Shown here one piece after another: positions 34,947 to 47,267 of a stretch of DNA of 64,000 nt. This DNA comes from Xenia sp. Carnegie-2017. Its lineage: Eukaryota; Cnidaria; Anthozoa; Malacalcyonacea; Xeniidae. A model generated the notes under the pieces. The model saw nothing but the letters and a program-made list of their open reading frames with translations, ran no database searches and was not told the DNA's origin. A program made the position numbers and the translations under genes. The stretch is from the NCBI RefSeq assembly GCF_021976095.1, contig NW_025813479.1, positions 528,034 to 592,033 on the forward strand, written 5' to 3'. Each line of letters starts with the position of its first letter. The stretch's first letter is position 1.

Positions 34947-37900
34947 TCAAATACGACTGTTTTTTACTGTTGCATCCCAAATGTCAAGAGCAACTTCTTC
35001 TAGATCATTGATGCAGATTGAAAGAAAATTATGAACCGTACGATACCATGACTCTAATAGCGACTTCTTCCAGAAAAGTGTAATAAAATCAGAATCCATA
35101 CCATAATCTTTAATAAGAGTTTCGAGATTGATTGAAATATAATTCAATATGACATCCGATGATTTTTTATTCAACGCCTTAAATTCATCGGATCCTTCAA
35201 TAGGAAAACCAAACTGGTGACAGTAAAATCTAACTTCATTCAAAACCAAATGTATGTTAAAAACTGGTCCATCTTTACGAACACGTTTTGACTTTGCACC
35301 AGCCAGTTTTGTTGCTCGAGCTAAAATTGATAAAAAAACATCTATTTAATATTCGAACGAGCACGACCGTGCATACAGGTGGGATTAAGAAATATATGTA
35401 AAGATGTTCTACATAAAAAATACCTACAATATGTGAAGAAATGGTCTGATAACTAATAAACCGTAAGATATATACATATAAAAAAATTTAGTTAAGTGAT
35501 CGTGCAGATGGAATTAAAAATTCTGTAAATAAAGAATAAAATTCAGATAACCAGTTGTAGCCATCTTGATACATGGAAAAAAATATGTATTTATGGCTAT
35601 GCATGGGTACATCACTGCAAATAATTTCTTACAAATAACAAACCTTTCAACAAATTTGCCTTTCGTTTTATGCTTTCTCGTGTCACAGTGGTCAAAGAAA
35701 GGATAAAGCATTCCATTTTACGATGTAGTAAAGCTTCTGAGATAGATTCAATCAAACGATCGAAATCATATTTCTTTGTGACTTTGTTGTCGATCAAGAA
35801 TACCTCATCCTTATCGTTGATCAGACCTTTCAGATTGTTTAGACAGTCTGTCTTCATTTTATCCAAAGCAGGCTTTTCATTGAAATGTGGTCCTTTGTCA
35901 TCTTTGGCGTTATCGAGTTCGCTTTTAATGTTGGTGCGAACAAAAAAGAAAGGTTTTTCGATGTCTTGTGAAACTTTCTCAGCCAACTCTTTGTCATGTT
36001 GAGTGAATCGTGTTTTGCAAAAAATGAGAAATGCATCATACTTCTCTAGACCACCAACATTTTCACAGTAATCTTTAAGTTTAGGATATATAGGTGTTCC
36101 AATTCCAGGTAGATCCCCCAAAATGATGTTTTCATGTTTCTGATATTTATATTTAGTGGGTTCTATTGTCGTTTCTTCATTCCCAACTGGTGCTGCGCCA
36201 ACATGATAAGCTTTATGTTTGAAAACGATGTGTATATAGTATTAATTAATGTATAACTGACTATAAGGTCATATTGTTTCAAATTAGTTTCAATTACCCT
36301 TTCACAGCGTTGATAAAGGAAGATTTTCCAGTTCCAGAACTTCTTGTTACGGCGAGATTTATCTCTGTGTCTTTCAATGAACTAATCTGACAATGATGAA
36401 AATCTTCGATACCAGAAATGCCATGACGTTCAATGTAATCCTTAATTTGGGCAGTGCGTTTTTCATCTTCGCTTATTGTGTATTTTTCGTACATTACATA
36501 GTTCAAAGACTGTAAAATACTTTCACTTCGACGCTCTAGTAACTTTGAGACAACATCTCCACGCAAACGATCGAAATCATATTTCTCTGTAACTTTGTTA
36601 TCAATTAGGAAGATATCATTTTCATCATGAATTAAACCTTTCATGTTCTCGAAACAATCTTTCTTTACCTTTTCCAAGACGGATGTTTCATCAAACTGTG
36701 GTCGTTTGTCTTTCTGGGCGTTTATGAGATCTTGATGAATGTTAGTGTGAACAAAAAGAAAGGCTTTTTGAGCTCTTTTGAAACTTTTTTTGCAAGCTCT
36801 TTGTCATATTTGGTGAATCGTGTTTTGCAAAAGATAAGGATTGCATCGTAGCTTTTCAAGTGCATTTTTTTGAAGTATTTGTGGGATTCGAATATTCAAT
36901 TGATCCAAAGCCAGGGAGATCCCACAATTTGACATTTTTTTTCAGGACAAACGTACTCAGTGGGCAGTATTTTCACTTCGGTAACATCAACTGGTGCTGT
37001 ACCTTTTTCATAAGCTTTAAGTCTAAAAACGAATATTATGTCAAATATTTGTCAAAAATTGATGATAATGCTAAATTTCATTAAATACACTGCATAATAA
37101 AAAGCTGCCTCAGAAATAAAGTGTTACAAATAAATGAATATTAACATAATATAAAAAAAACCAGGTAAAAACCAATAAATATCGAAATGAAAAGAAAACA
37201 TAAAAAGGCATGTCGCAGCTCTTATAATGCAGAAAAGGAAATCGATTATGACAAGAAGGGCTTTATAATAAATTCCAATTTTATCTCAGTTGTAATTTCA
37301 CCTAATTTCATTGTTAATGGAAAGTTATGATTACCCTCTTATGGCGTTGATAAAAGATGATTTTCCAGTCCCAGAGTCTCCTGTAATTGCAAGATTTATT
37401 TCTGTATTTTCCCAGGATTTAATTTGATTTCGAATAAATTCATCAACATCAACTAAGCCATATTTTTTAACGTGAAACGCAGCTTCTGCTAAACGTCTTT
37501 TTACTTCGGTTAATTCCTTGTTTTTGTAAATGACGTGTTTCAAGCAATTCAAAAAGTAATCTTTTCGACGTTTCAGCAACTTCAAGATGACTTCTTCAGG
37601 CAGACAGTCCAAATCATATCTTCCCCTGTCATTATCGTCGATTACGTAGATATCAGTTGCATCTTTTACCAAAACGTTTAAGGTTATTTAAGCAGCATTT
37701 CTTTATTTCCTCCATTGCAGTTTCTTTGTCGATCTGTAATCCACCGACCTCTTCGGCATTGTTAACGTCTATATTTGCATACGTATGAACACAAACAAAA
37801 GGTCTATGGAGCTCTTTTGAAATTTTCTTAACCAGTTGTATTTCATTTTCTGTAAATCTTCATTTGCTAAGTATCAGAAATGCGACGTACTTCAGGAGAT

Positions 37901-38391
37901 CACCGATGTTCCTGCAAAATGTTTCAAGATTGGGATTTTCAGGTGTTCCGATGCCAGGTAGATCCCAGAGCTCGACATTTTTGTATTTAAAATGAAGATT
38001 CGTAGCTCCCAATGTAGATATGTCATTTGGATATGCCTCTTGTTTGCAAGCTTTTAATCTGGGTAAAATATTTTTGCATTATTAAATACATTACATTCCT
38101 TAATTATTATTAAGTAACAAACACAGATAACGTGTAAACGTATACCATTACTTTAGTAAAAGAAGAAGAAGAAACTAACCCTGCAAAAGCGTTGATGAAT
38201 GACAACCTTCCTGAATTGCTTGATCCAGTTACGGCGAAATTTAACTCAAAGTTTTCTCAAGTAGGAACTAATTGATCATTGTAGAAATTATTTACACCAT
38301 CAAGTCCATCTTTCTTAACATATTGTCTGGTATTAGCTATAAGTCCTTTTTCTTTATCTGTTAGAACTGGTTTCGACGAAGATGAACCCAT
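34947..38391 (-). pseudogene. IRG-like gene H, three-domain pseudogene
   Basis: Exons: 38391-38180, 38058-37335, 37022-36298, 36218-35644, 35320-34947. Exon 1 (MGSSSSKPVLTDKEKGL) has a TGA in place of the conserved Trp and a damaged P-loop (GSSNSGRLSFIN). Exon 2 has a TGA after LSK, shared with gene B, plus a frameshift near 37675. Exon 3 has frameshifts near 36758 (lost A in the KPFFFV region) and near 36880-36950. Exon 4 is fully open (GDLPGIGTP, RTNIK, LIDNK), but its acceptor AG reads AA at 36220-36219. The tail exon is open (ARATKLAGAKSKR to DATVKNSRI). The 3' half is far better preserved than the 5' half. Confidence 0.83.
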
Positions 38392-38521
38392 ATTATCCCA
38401 GAGAAAATGGACAATTTACTTGTTAAATTGCAAACAAATTTAAAGAAATTAAACGATAGCGTTGATGTAAAATTCCCAGCAAACAGTAGGATTTCCGTTC
38501 TTTTCATTATATGATAAATAG

Positions 38522-38530
38522 TTCCAGGAA
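38522..38530 (-). promoter_or_regulatory. GAS/STAT-like palindrome, gene H
   Basis: TTCCAGGAA, 131 bases before the H start, followed in the gene direction by GAAAAGAACGGAAATCC (IRF-like). Retained although the gene body is badly broken. Confidence 0.5.
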
Positions 38531-40044
38531 CATGACTCAACACAAAATGCCCATTATTACAAAATTCGAAACTATCAAAAAAATGTTTGGCATTGATTCT
38601 CCTGAAACATGTAAAATCTAAATGTCAGCTGATATCAAAGTCGAGAAGTTTTTTTGAGTTATCCTGAATATCTAAAAATTTCTATTATTTACAAATGGTG
38701 AAAGTGGATGAATTTTTTTATTTACTGACCTGAAGAGTGGGACTCTCACTTTTTCAGCTTAATTTCTTGTTCACACAAAAAATAAAACTGAAAATACTCC
38801 AAAGATGTGTGTTACATTCAAGTTTATAAGGATATATTTGTCCCTTGAAATAGATTCAATTAACTCTTGCTGTTGCACTGAGATTCGAATCGACTCTCAC
38901 TTTCCTTTTAGAGAGCAAAGCAATTCTGTCTTATTTTGTTGATATTGTCATGCTATAAAGAAATTTGCGGAGAATTTTAGTGAAATTCTCTCGCATATGT
39001 AAGAAATTATTATTAAAATGTCGACAAAAATTAAACACATATCGTTGGATGAAGTTTTTTGAAGTTAGACAGTATTTTTTTTATATTTAGTTGTTTTGAT
39101 TATGTAAATACAATAATATTCATATCTTTAATTTTGCTAGTAATTTCAATAAATTGCTTGCTCTGGATATTGAACATAGATCTGGCATACTAGTTTTAGT
39201 CTGTATTTTAGTATAATAATTTGCATATGAAAAGCGTTTTCAGACAAAATTCTAAATATAAATTAAAGCAAAACTTGATTTACCCAGCTAACAATTGATT
39301 GAAATTGAAATTACGCATGTTTGCATTTAAACTATTGTATATTTTATGATATGTAAATTAAAGAACTTGATGTCAATTTGCTAATTCAAACATTGGTTAC
39401 ATGCCTCCATTCTCGCAAGTATAAAACAAATTTCTTTTATGTAAGGTACGAACATTATTTTTATGTCATTAATAGATATATGCCTGCAGCATAACAATGA
39501 AATAAAACATAATATCAAGATATGTAAATATCACAAAAACCTTTTTTATACACAAGATTGGTGCAAGCAATTCGACATCATGCAAGGTGCTGATAGAAAG
39601 AAGAAAATGGCATTGCATGAAACAAGGTTGTTTGTTCAACAAATTAATGGTCAATTTAAACAATATCCCGGGTGGTAACGTTATGTAAAATTTAGCTGTT
39701 GTTAATCTTGCGTCGAGTTGATTTCTTTTTTGTCAGAAAATTATCTCATTTAAAAGTGAACTGTACGAATTAGAAAAACACACAAGCATTTTAAAGACAT
39801 CATTGTGCGTATTTTATTCCATTCTTGTAAACGATGTGTTTATATTTTTTCATAGCCTAATATTTAATTTCCAAGAATTATCAGAATATTTATTCAGCTT
39901 GAGAAAAAAATAGGTATATGGGAAAAATTTATCATGTACTAATTATCAACACGACTGCAACATGTACCTAAGTGAAACGAGTTTTGTAAATAATATCAAA
40001 TCAATTAACTATTAGCTATTTCAAACAAGCACCGTGCGTTCTGG
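38531..40044. repeat. Spacer between genes H and I
   Basis: The left part is unique. About 39370-40044 matches the 3' flanks of genes C (10560-11379) and K (54780-55585). No coding sequence recognised. Confidence 0.5.
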
Positions 40045-43000
40045 TCATTTACTGCAACTTTTAGCTGTTGCATCCCAAATGTCAAGAGCAACTTTTTCCA
40101 TATCATTAATGTAGTTAAAAAGAAAATTATGAATATTAACAAACGATAACGGTGACAACATCGGAAATTTATGTTCAATAGAGTTCTCACTTGACGGATC
40201 TTCCAATGAGGAATGGGATAATTCTTTGCTTAACGCCTTAAATTTGTCAGTTCCTTCATCGGGAAGACCGAATTTGTTCTCGTAATAAGTCATTTCTTTG
40301 AAAACCAAAGCTTTGTTGAAACCACGTACAACTACAAAATGAGGAGTAATGCTCACACAAGCTGCAACACCAGCCATTGCGGTTGCTCGAACTAGAAATG
40401 TTATAAGAAATACTTGTACAAGACGGACTTAAGGAAATCTGCTAAGAATCTTCTAGCTTAAAGAATGTGTGTCGACCAAGATGCATTGCGCTCTTTTGTT
40501 CATGTTTACATCGTTATATTTTAAGCTTGCGGCACACTGAATGCAGCTTCGTCATTATACGTCGTTTAATTTATTCAAAAAGTTAGCAAAAAAACATTGA
40601 CTAAAAACTCTATTTTACATTAATCACTATCGTTTATCTAAGTTGCATGGACTACAATAACGAAATCCATCATTTTCTCGACCCACAAAATAACTGTCAC
40701 GCTGTGATTAACGCGCAATGCATCATGGTTAACCCACATTCTTTAAAATAAATTCACATGCATAAAACCAGAACTGCATATTCATGAATGAATACAAGGT
40801 TACGGCACTGCAGATAATTTCTCACAAATAACAAACCTTTCAATAGCTTGGCCTTTCGTTGAATGCTTTCACGAGTCACATTACTCAAAGAAAGAATGAA
40901 GCATTCTCGTTTATATGCTGGTAACTCTGAAGTAATAGATCGAATCAAACGATCAAAATCATATTTCTCCACGACCTTGTTGTCGATCAAGAACACTGAT
41001 TTCTGATTGTCGACAAGATCTTCCAAGTTTTTCAAACAGTCTTTCACCATTCCTTTCAAGAGAGATGCTTCATCAAACTTTGGTCCTTCGTCTTTCTTCG
41101 CATTCTCGAGTTCGGTGTCAACGTTGGTGCGAACAAAAAAGAAAGGTTTATCGAGATCTTTTAAAATTTTCTCAGCCAACTTTTTGTCATATTGAGTGAA
41201 TCGTGTTTTATATAAAATAAGGAATGCATCGTACATCTCCAGATCACCAATTTCTTTACAGTATGTTTCAAGATTGGGGAATGTAGGTGTTCCAATGCCA
41301 GGTAAATCCCAGAAAATGATGTTTTTATTGTTTGGGTGTGGATATGGAGTGGGTTCCTTTGTCGTTTCGTTAACGTTAACTTTGGCTGCACCATCATCGT
41401 AATTCTTAAGTCTGAAATGATGATTCGATTTTGAAGTTAACATATAGTAACATAAAAACCCGAAAATATTCACATAAAACATAAAAAGCAGTGTCATCAT
41501 TCGTTTTATGACTGAATATAATGTTATACTGTTTTAAATCTACTTCAAAGTAAGGTGTGTTACCCTCTCACAGCGTTGATGAAAGATGATTTTCCTGTTC
41601 CAGAATTTCCTGTTATGGCAAGATTTATCTCCATCTTTTCGAACTCATTCATTTGGCGATGGTAAAAATCTTCGATACCAGAAACGCCATGGCGATCAAT
41701 GTGATCCTTTGCTTGGGCAAGAAGTGCGCTTTGTTCATCTTTAGCAATTGAGCTATAAATTACATCCAAGGTCTCTAAAAAGCTTACACTTCGACGACTT
41801 AACGCTTCATCCCAAATGTCAAGAGCAACTTTTTCCATATCATTAATGCAGTTTAAAAGAAAATTATGAACGTTAGAAAACGATGACGTTGATAAGAACA
41901 TAATTTCAAATGGATCAGGATCCGCATCCATAGAATATTTCGACAAGAGAGCAGACGATTCTTGGCTTAACGCCTTAAATTTGTCAGTTCCTTTTTTGGG
42001 AAGACCGAATTTGCTCTCGTAATAAGTCATTTCTTCTAAAAGCAAAGTTACGTTGAGAGGTCGTGGATTTCCAACAGGAGGAACATTGCTCGCACAAGCT
42101 GCAACAGCAGCCATTACAGTTGCTCGAACTAGAAATGTTATAAGAAATAATTGTAGAAGATGGAATTAAGGAAATCTGCTAAGAATCTTCTAGCTTAAAG
42201 AATGTGGGTCAACCAAGATGCATTGCGCTCTTTTGTTCATGTTTACATCGTTACTTTTTAAGCTTGTGGCACACTGAATGCAATTTTGTCATTATACGTC
42301 GTTTAATTTGTTCAAAAAGTTAGCAAAAAAACATTGTCTAAAAACTCCATTTTACATTAATTAGTATCGTTTATCTAAGTTGCATGGACTACAATAACAA
42401 AATCCACCATTTTCTTGACTTACAAAATGGCCGTCACGTTGTGATTAACGCGCAATGCATCATGGTTAACCCACATTCTTTAAAATAAATTCACATGAAT
42501 AAAACCAACACAACATATTCATGTATGAATACATGGCTACGGCACTGCAGATAATTTCTCACAAATAACAAACCTTTCAACAGCTTTGCCTTTCGTTTTA
42601 TGATGTTACGAGTCACATTTGTCAAAGAAAGGATAAAGCATTCCATTTTACGATGTGGTAAAGCCTCTGAGATAGATTCGATCAAACGACCAAAATCATA
42701 TTTCTCCATGACCTTGTTGTCGATCAAGAATATGTCAGTCTTATGCCAGATCAAATCTTTCAGATTCTTAAGACAGTCTTCCTTTATTATTTCCAATGCA
42801 GATGCTTCATCAAATTCTGATCCTTCGTCATCCTTCGCATTATTGAGTTCGGTGTGAACATTAGTGCGAATAAAAAAGAAAGTTTTCTTGAGCTCTTTTG
42901 AAGCTTTCTTGGCCAGTTCTTTAGCATGGTGAGTGAATCTTTTTTGGCAAAAAATAAGAAATGCGTCGTACATCCCTAGACCACCAATTTTTTTACAGTA

Positions 43001-45764
43001 TGTTTCAAGATCGGGGTATGTAGGTGTTCCAATGCCAGGTAAATCCCAGAAAATGATGTTTTTATTATTTGGGTGTAAATATGGAGTGGGTTTCTTGGTC
43101 ACATCGTTAATCCCAACTGGTGCTGCACCATCATCGTAATTTTCAAGTCTGAAAATGATGATTCGATTTTGAAGTTAACATATAGTAACATAAAAACCAA
43201 AAAATATTCACATAAAACATAAAAATCAGTGTCATCATTGGTTTTATGACTGAATAAAATGTTATACTGTTTTAAATCTACTTGAAAGTAAGGTGTTTTA
43301 CCCTCTCACGGCGTTGATGAAAGATGATTTTCCTGCTCCGGAAACTCCTGTTATGGCAAGATTTATCTCCATCTTTTCGAACTCATTCATTTGGCGATGG
43401 TAAAAATCTTCGATACCAGAAACGCCATGATGATCAACGTGATCCTTTGCTTGGGCAAGAAGTGCGCTTTGTTCATCTTTAGTAATTGAGCTATTTTTAT
43501 AAATTAAATCCTTCAAGGTCTCTAAAAAGCGTAAACTTCGCCGTTCTATCAACTTTGAGATCACATTCCGACACAACTGACTGAATTTCTCTGGAGCCTT
43601 GTCATAAATCGTGTAAATATCTCTTTCATCTTCAATCAAATCTCCCAAGTTTTTCAAACACTCTTTCTTTATGTTTTCCATGACTGATGCCTCATTAAAT
43701 TGTGATCCTTCATCTTCTCTGGCTTTTTTCAGATCGAGATCAACGTTTGTGCAAACGCAAATGAAAGGCTTTTGAAGCTCTTTTGAAACTTTTTCAACTA
43801 GCTTTTGAACATGGTGAGTGAATCGTGTTTTGGAAAAAATAAGAAAAGCGTCATATTTCTTTAGACCACCCTCAATCTTGCAATATTCTTTTAGATTAGG
43901 ATATGTATATGTTCCAATGCCAGGTAGATCCCATAGTTTAATATTTTCTTTTTCAGGATGAGTGTACTCAGTCGGCACTAAGTTTGACTCATTATTACCA
44001 ACTGGTGCTGCACCCTTATCATTTGCTTGAAGTCTACAACAATATATTGTATGAAACTTTTTTCGCATGTCAATTCAAGTCATATAAATTGAAACTTCAA
44101 ATTTGAACACATATAATTCAGCGATAACAAAACGCCCATTCGACGTTCAATTGGCCTACTCGAGAACAGTTTTTCTTATATTTGCTAAACATAATAATCG
44201 TCAAATAGCACAACAAAATTCACTGCAAACCAATCTTATATGAGGCAATGTGACATGGAAGTAAAGCATGTTTCATGATACGTGTCATTAGTGACACTTG
44301 CGCGAAAAAGATTCAAGAAAGATTTTGATTAGTTCAAGGACTTCGTGTCAATCACGCGTGATTTATGTAATCACGCAACAATACAGAAGAATTGGAGGTT
44401 TGACAAAGAATATGTAGAATCTCAAATATGTACTATTAACAAAGATTAACGTGCAAATAGTTTATCTTACTTCGCCAAGCTTGAAAGAAAAATATATATA
44501 GATAAGAGGATTTAAAATTGTAGCGAGAGACTTGCCGAGCGGAAATCGAATACGTGTGATAAAAATTAATGCCCAACATAAAGTTCTGATTAGAGCCATA
44601 GAAATAGACCAAAGAAAAAAACAAATTGTAAAATTTAAATTTATTGTGACGTTTCGTCTTTACTCAAGACATCTTCAGACAAAATAATAGATAGGACGTT
44701 AAGACAAGATATTATATTTACAAAAAGGTGTTAAATTACTACTAAAGGAAGCGGTGTCGAATGGATACATGATAAGGAAGTTTGGAAGTGAGATGAAAAG
44801 AAATTAAAAGAGGTTAAGTGGAATGGAGTTTCCTTGCACATTAAGTGAAGGCTTGTGTTTATTGATTAGAAGGCTTTCATGGATGGAGAGTTCATAAGTA
44901 TCGTTGGAAGGAAATTATTATAAAGTCGTCTAAGTTGGGGTGTGTCCAGTTTCGTTAAGAGCATGTGCTTGATGATGCTGGGAAACTTGGTTGCCTCGGG
45001 CACTTGGGAATATCCCTTACAGGCAACCAAGTTTCCCACCCAGCATCATCAAGCATTCTTGCTCACATTAACGAAACTGGACACACCCCAACTTAGACGA
45101 CTTTAAAATAATTTCTCTTCCAACGATACTTATGAACTTCCATCCATGAAAGCCTTCTAATCAATAAACACAAGCCTTCACTTAATGCAAGGAAACTCCA
45201 TTCCACTTAACCTCTTTTTTCATCTCACTTCCAAACTTCCTTATCATGTATCCATTCGACACCGCTTCCTTTAGTAGTAATTTAACACCTTTTTGTAAAT
45301 ATAATATCTTGTCTTAACGTCCTATCTATTATTTTGTCTGAAGATGTCTTGAGTAAAGACGAAACGTCACAATAAATTTAAATTTTACAATTTGTTTTTT
45401 TCTTTGGTCTATTTCTATGGCTCTAATCAGAACTTTATGTTGGGCATTAATTTTTATCACACGTATCAGATAAGAGGATATTTTCAAAGGGTGGTTTTTC
45501 TCTTTTATTTGCAAAAAATGTTTCCCAATCTATTTCAACGTAATCAAGTATAGATTATTACCCTCTCACAGCGTTGATAAAAGATGACTTTCCTGTTCCA
45601 AATTCTCCAGTTATTGCAATATGTATTTCCTTATTCATCCATAACTCGATTTGTTGACTCAAATCATCATCATCAATATCTTGAATGAAACCATCAACAT
45701 CAATTGAACCATGTTTCTTAATGCGAGACATGGAAATGACTGGCTTTGATGAAGATGAACCCAT
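40045..45764 (-). CDS. IRG-like chimeric protein I: G-G-tail-G-tail (intact)
   Basis: Six exons: 45764-45562, 44033-43302, 43148-42574, 42128-41564, 41411-40837, 40391-40045. They sum to 2997 bases (998 codons), in frame at all joins. Domain 1: P-loop GEFGTGKSSFIN, DLPGIGTY, CTNVD. Domain 2: GVSGAGKSSFIN, WDLPGIGTP, RTNVH. Exon 4 is a fusion: a tail-exon start (VRATVMAAVAACAS) runs to ALDIWDEA, where the stop is replaced by LSRRSVSFLETLDVIY and a linker leading to P-loop GNSGTGKSSFIN. Domain 3 then has WDLPGIGTP, RTNVD, LIDNK and a second tail (MAGVAACVSITP to TAKSCSK). The phase 1-2 fusion exon is the only kind that could link a tail to another G exon without losing frame. MGSSSSKP start as in its neighbours. 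Intron 1 carries a foldback element. RNA evidence would confirm that it is one transcript. Confidence 0.85.
44644..44682 (-). ncRNA. Hammerhead ribozyme motif (left arm)
   Basis: The minus strand reads TTGT-CTGAAGA-stem II (GTCTT/AAGAC)-GAAA-CGTC-ACAA. Core CUGANGA and GAAA are present, GUC is the cleavage triplet, and TTGT/ACAA form stem I. Stem III is only the ACGU palindrome, a short form that is thought to act as a dimer. Confidence 0.6.
45334..45372 (+). ncRNA. Hammerhead ribozyme motif (right arm)
   Basis: Identical inverted partner of the left-arm motif, on the plus strand: TTGT (45334-45337), CTGAAGA (45338-45344), stem II, GAAA (45361-45364), CGTC, ACAA (45369-45372). Confidence 0.6.
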
Positions 45765-45879
45765 TGCCGAAGAAAATGGACAATTTGATGGTTAAATTGC
45801 GAAGAAATTTAAAGACGATGAAAGATGTCGTCAATGTTAAACTGTCATCAAACTGCAGGGTTTCTTTTCTTTTCATTAT

Positions 45880-45899
45880 ATGGTAAATAGTTCCAGGAA
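45880..45899 (-). promoter_or_regulatory. GAS/STAT-like plus GAAA-rich block, gene I
   Basis: TTCCAGGAA at 45891-45899, 127 bases before the I start. In the gene direction it is followed by GAAAAGAAAAGAAACC (three GAAA units). AAAGGTC-type box at 46154-46170 (one base changed). Further upstream the sequence differs from other units. Confidence 0.55.
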
Positions 45900-46170
45900 T
45901 ATAATACAATACACAAAAACCCAAACATTTAATTGGTTCAAAAACTCGACAGCAGTATCAGCTATCAATAAAATTATATATATATTGGGCTTATTGGCAA
46001 AATGTACTCATATACAGACCACAATTCTTACAACCTACCGTTTTAAAGTTATAAGGCTTTCGAAAATGGAAACGAGTTTGATTTCGTTCTGTTGATTATA
46101 ACATGATTATGCAACTTCATGACAATATGCATAATGCCAGAGTTGGTAGATTATCCGAAGGTCGATCTCA

Positions 46171-47141
46171 ATTAATTTGATTTGAACCGTAGGTTGAAAT
46201 ATAGTTAGATGTTTTGTTTTAAATAACAGATGAAAGTGGCTTTCCTTTAAAAGTAATCAAAGAATAAAAAGAAGTAAATACCAAACCTACATGTCACTAT
46301 TTCTAATACAATATCTTATTCATATATGTTATTATTAGACTTTAGGAGCTTAATTAGTATGCTTGATTACGGCAAAATATGACTTAAGATGTCCAAAAGA
46401 AAACAAAATATTTCTTACGTGACAGTTGCATGAATCACGAAATAATTACTCTCACTTGAAAAATGTAACGCAACATTTGAAAAAGTTCCCGGCAGTAGAA
46501 AAACTAATTACAAATGCTATGACGGAGTGAAGCAATGTGCCCCATTGACTTTTTCAAGGGTACTAGATCAGACACCGTATAAATAATAAAGAAAGTATTA
46601 AAAAGTATTCTAACACATAACACTTAAATACTGTAAAATCTTTATGAAAAAATTTTTGCTTTGACATTCAAGCAAAGGTTCAAGTTATGTTCAGTTCTCT
46701 CGTCCAGCAAGAATACTGTTGGTCTTTTGCTTTCATAAATGTACTTTGCTTTACGTTTTCCATTTACTTGACTTATTTCACAAGTTACTTATCAGTAAAT
46801 ACTCTTTGAATTGATTATTAACGATGTATGTAACTTCATCAATAATAAATTTCTAAAACTAACTTTTTAAACCAAGATAAAACTGGATAAAGTACGAACC
46901 ATCAAGCGTGCTTCATCATGCAAATTGTAAAAATGACCTTTGGACAATCTATTATTATTCAAATCAGTATATCGTGTTGGCATATTTTATCCTAATTTGT
47001 TATTTGTGAGAAACTATAAAATCCTAACTTTCCTCATTCAAACACTGTAAACAGCAAATAAATAAATCTTGTATTTTAGGTACTTCAATGAAAAACTACA
47101 AATAAGATGTTTCATTTTCTGTTTTTATTCATTCTAAGAAC
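46171..47141. other. Shared upstream region of divergent genes I and J
   Basis: Genes I (-) and J (+) start head-to-head about 1.5 kb apart. Apart from the box at 46934-46945 (TGACCTTTGGAC, belonging to J) no gene or repeat is recognised. Confidence 0.45.
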
Positions 47142-47150
47142 TATTATTCA
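47142..47150 (+). promoter_or_regulatory. Diverged GAS/STAT-like palindrome, gene J
   Basis: TTCTAAGAA fits TTCNNNGAA and lies 118 bases before the J start. The following CTATTATTCATAGTATGA and GACGAAACCCC align with the block in other genes (CTATTTACCATATAATGA, AGAAACCCTG). The spacer changed while both half-sites stayed. Confidence 0.55.
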
Positions 47151-47267
47151 TAGTATGATTTCAGACGAAACCCCACTGTTCTGAGGGTTTACTGCTATAA
47201 AATTGGTTTCAATTTTGCCACTCAATCATTTGTAAGAATCGTTTTAAACGTCTTGTTTTGTTTCATC

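Larger units (their letters stand above)
44511..45468. mobile_element. Foldback Penelope-like/retrozyme-like insertion in intron 1 of gene I
   Basis: Two near-perfect arms of about 445 bases (44551-44995 and 45015-45465) in inverted orientation meet near 45008. The flanking direct repeat GATAAGAGGA (44501-44510 and 45469-45478) is the target duplication. Paralogous spots in gene C (near 14046) and upstream of gene K's first exon (near 58300) lack the insert. Each arm has a hammerhead fold and, in one frame, reads SEDVLSKDETSQ, a phrase I associate with Penelope-like elements. No reverse transcriptase is present, so it is non-autonomous. Confidence 0.65.
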
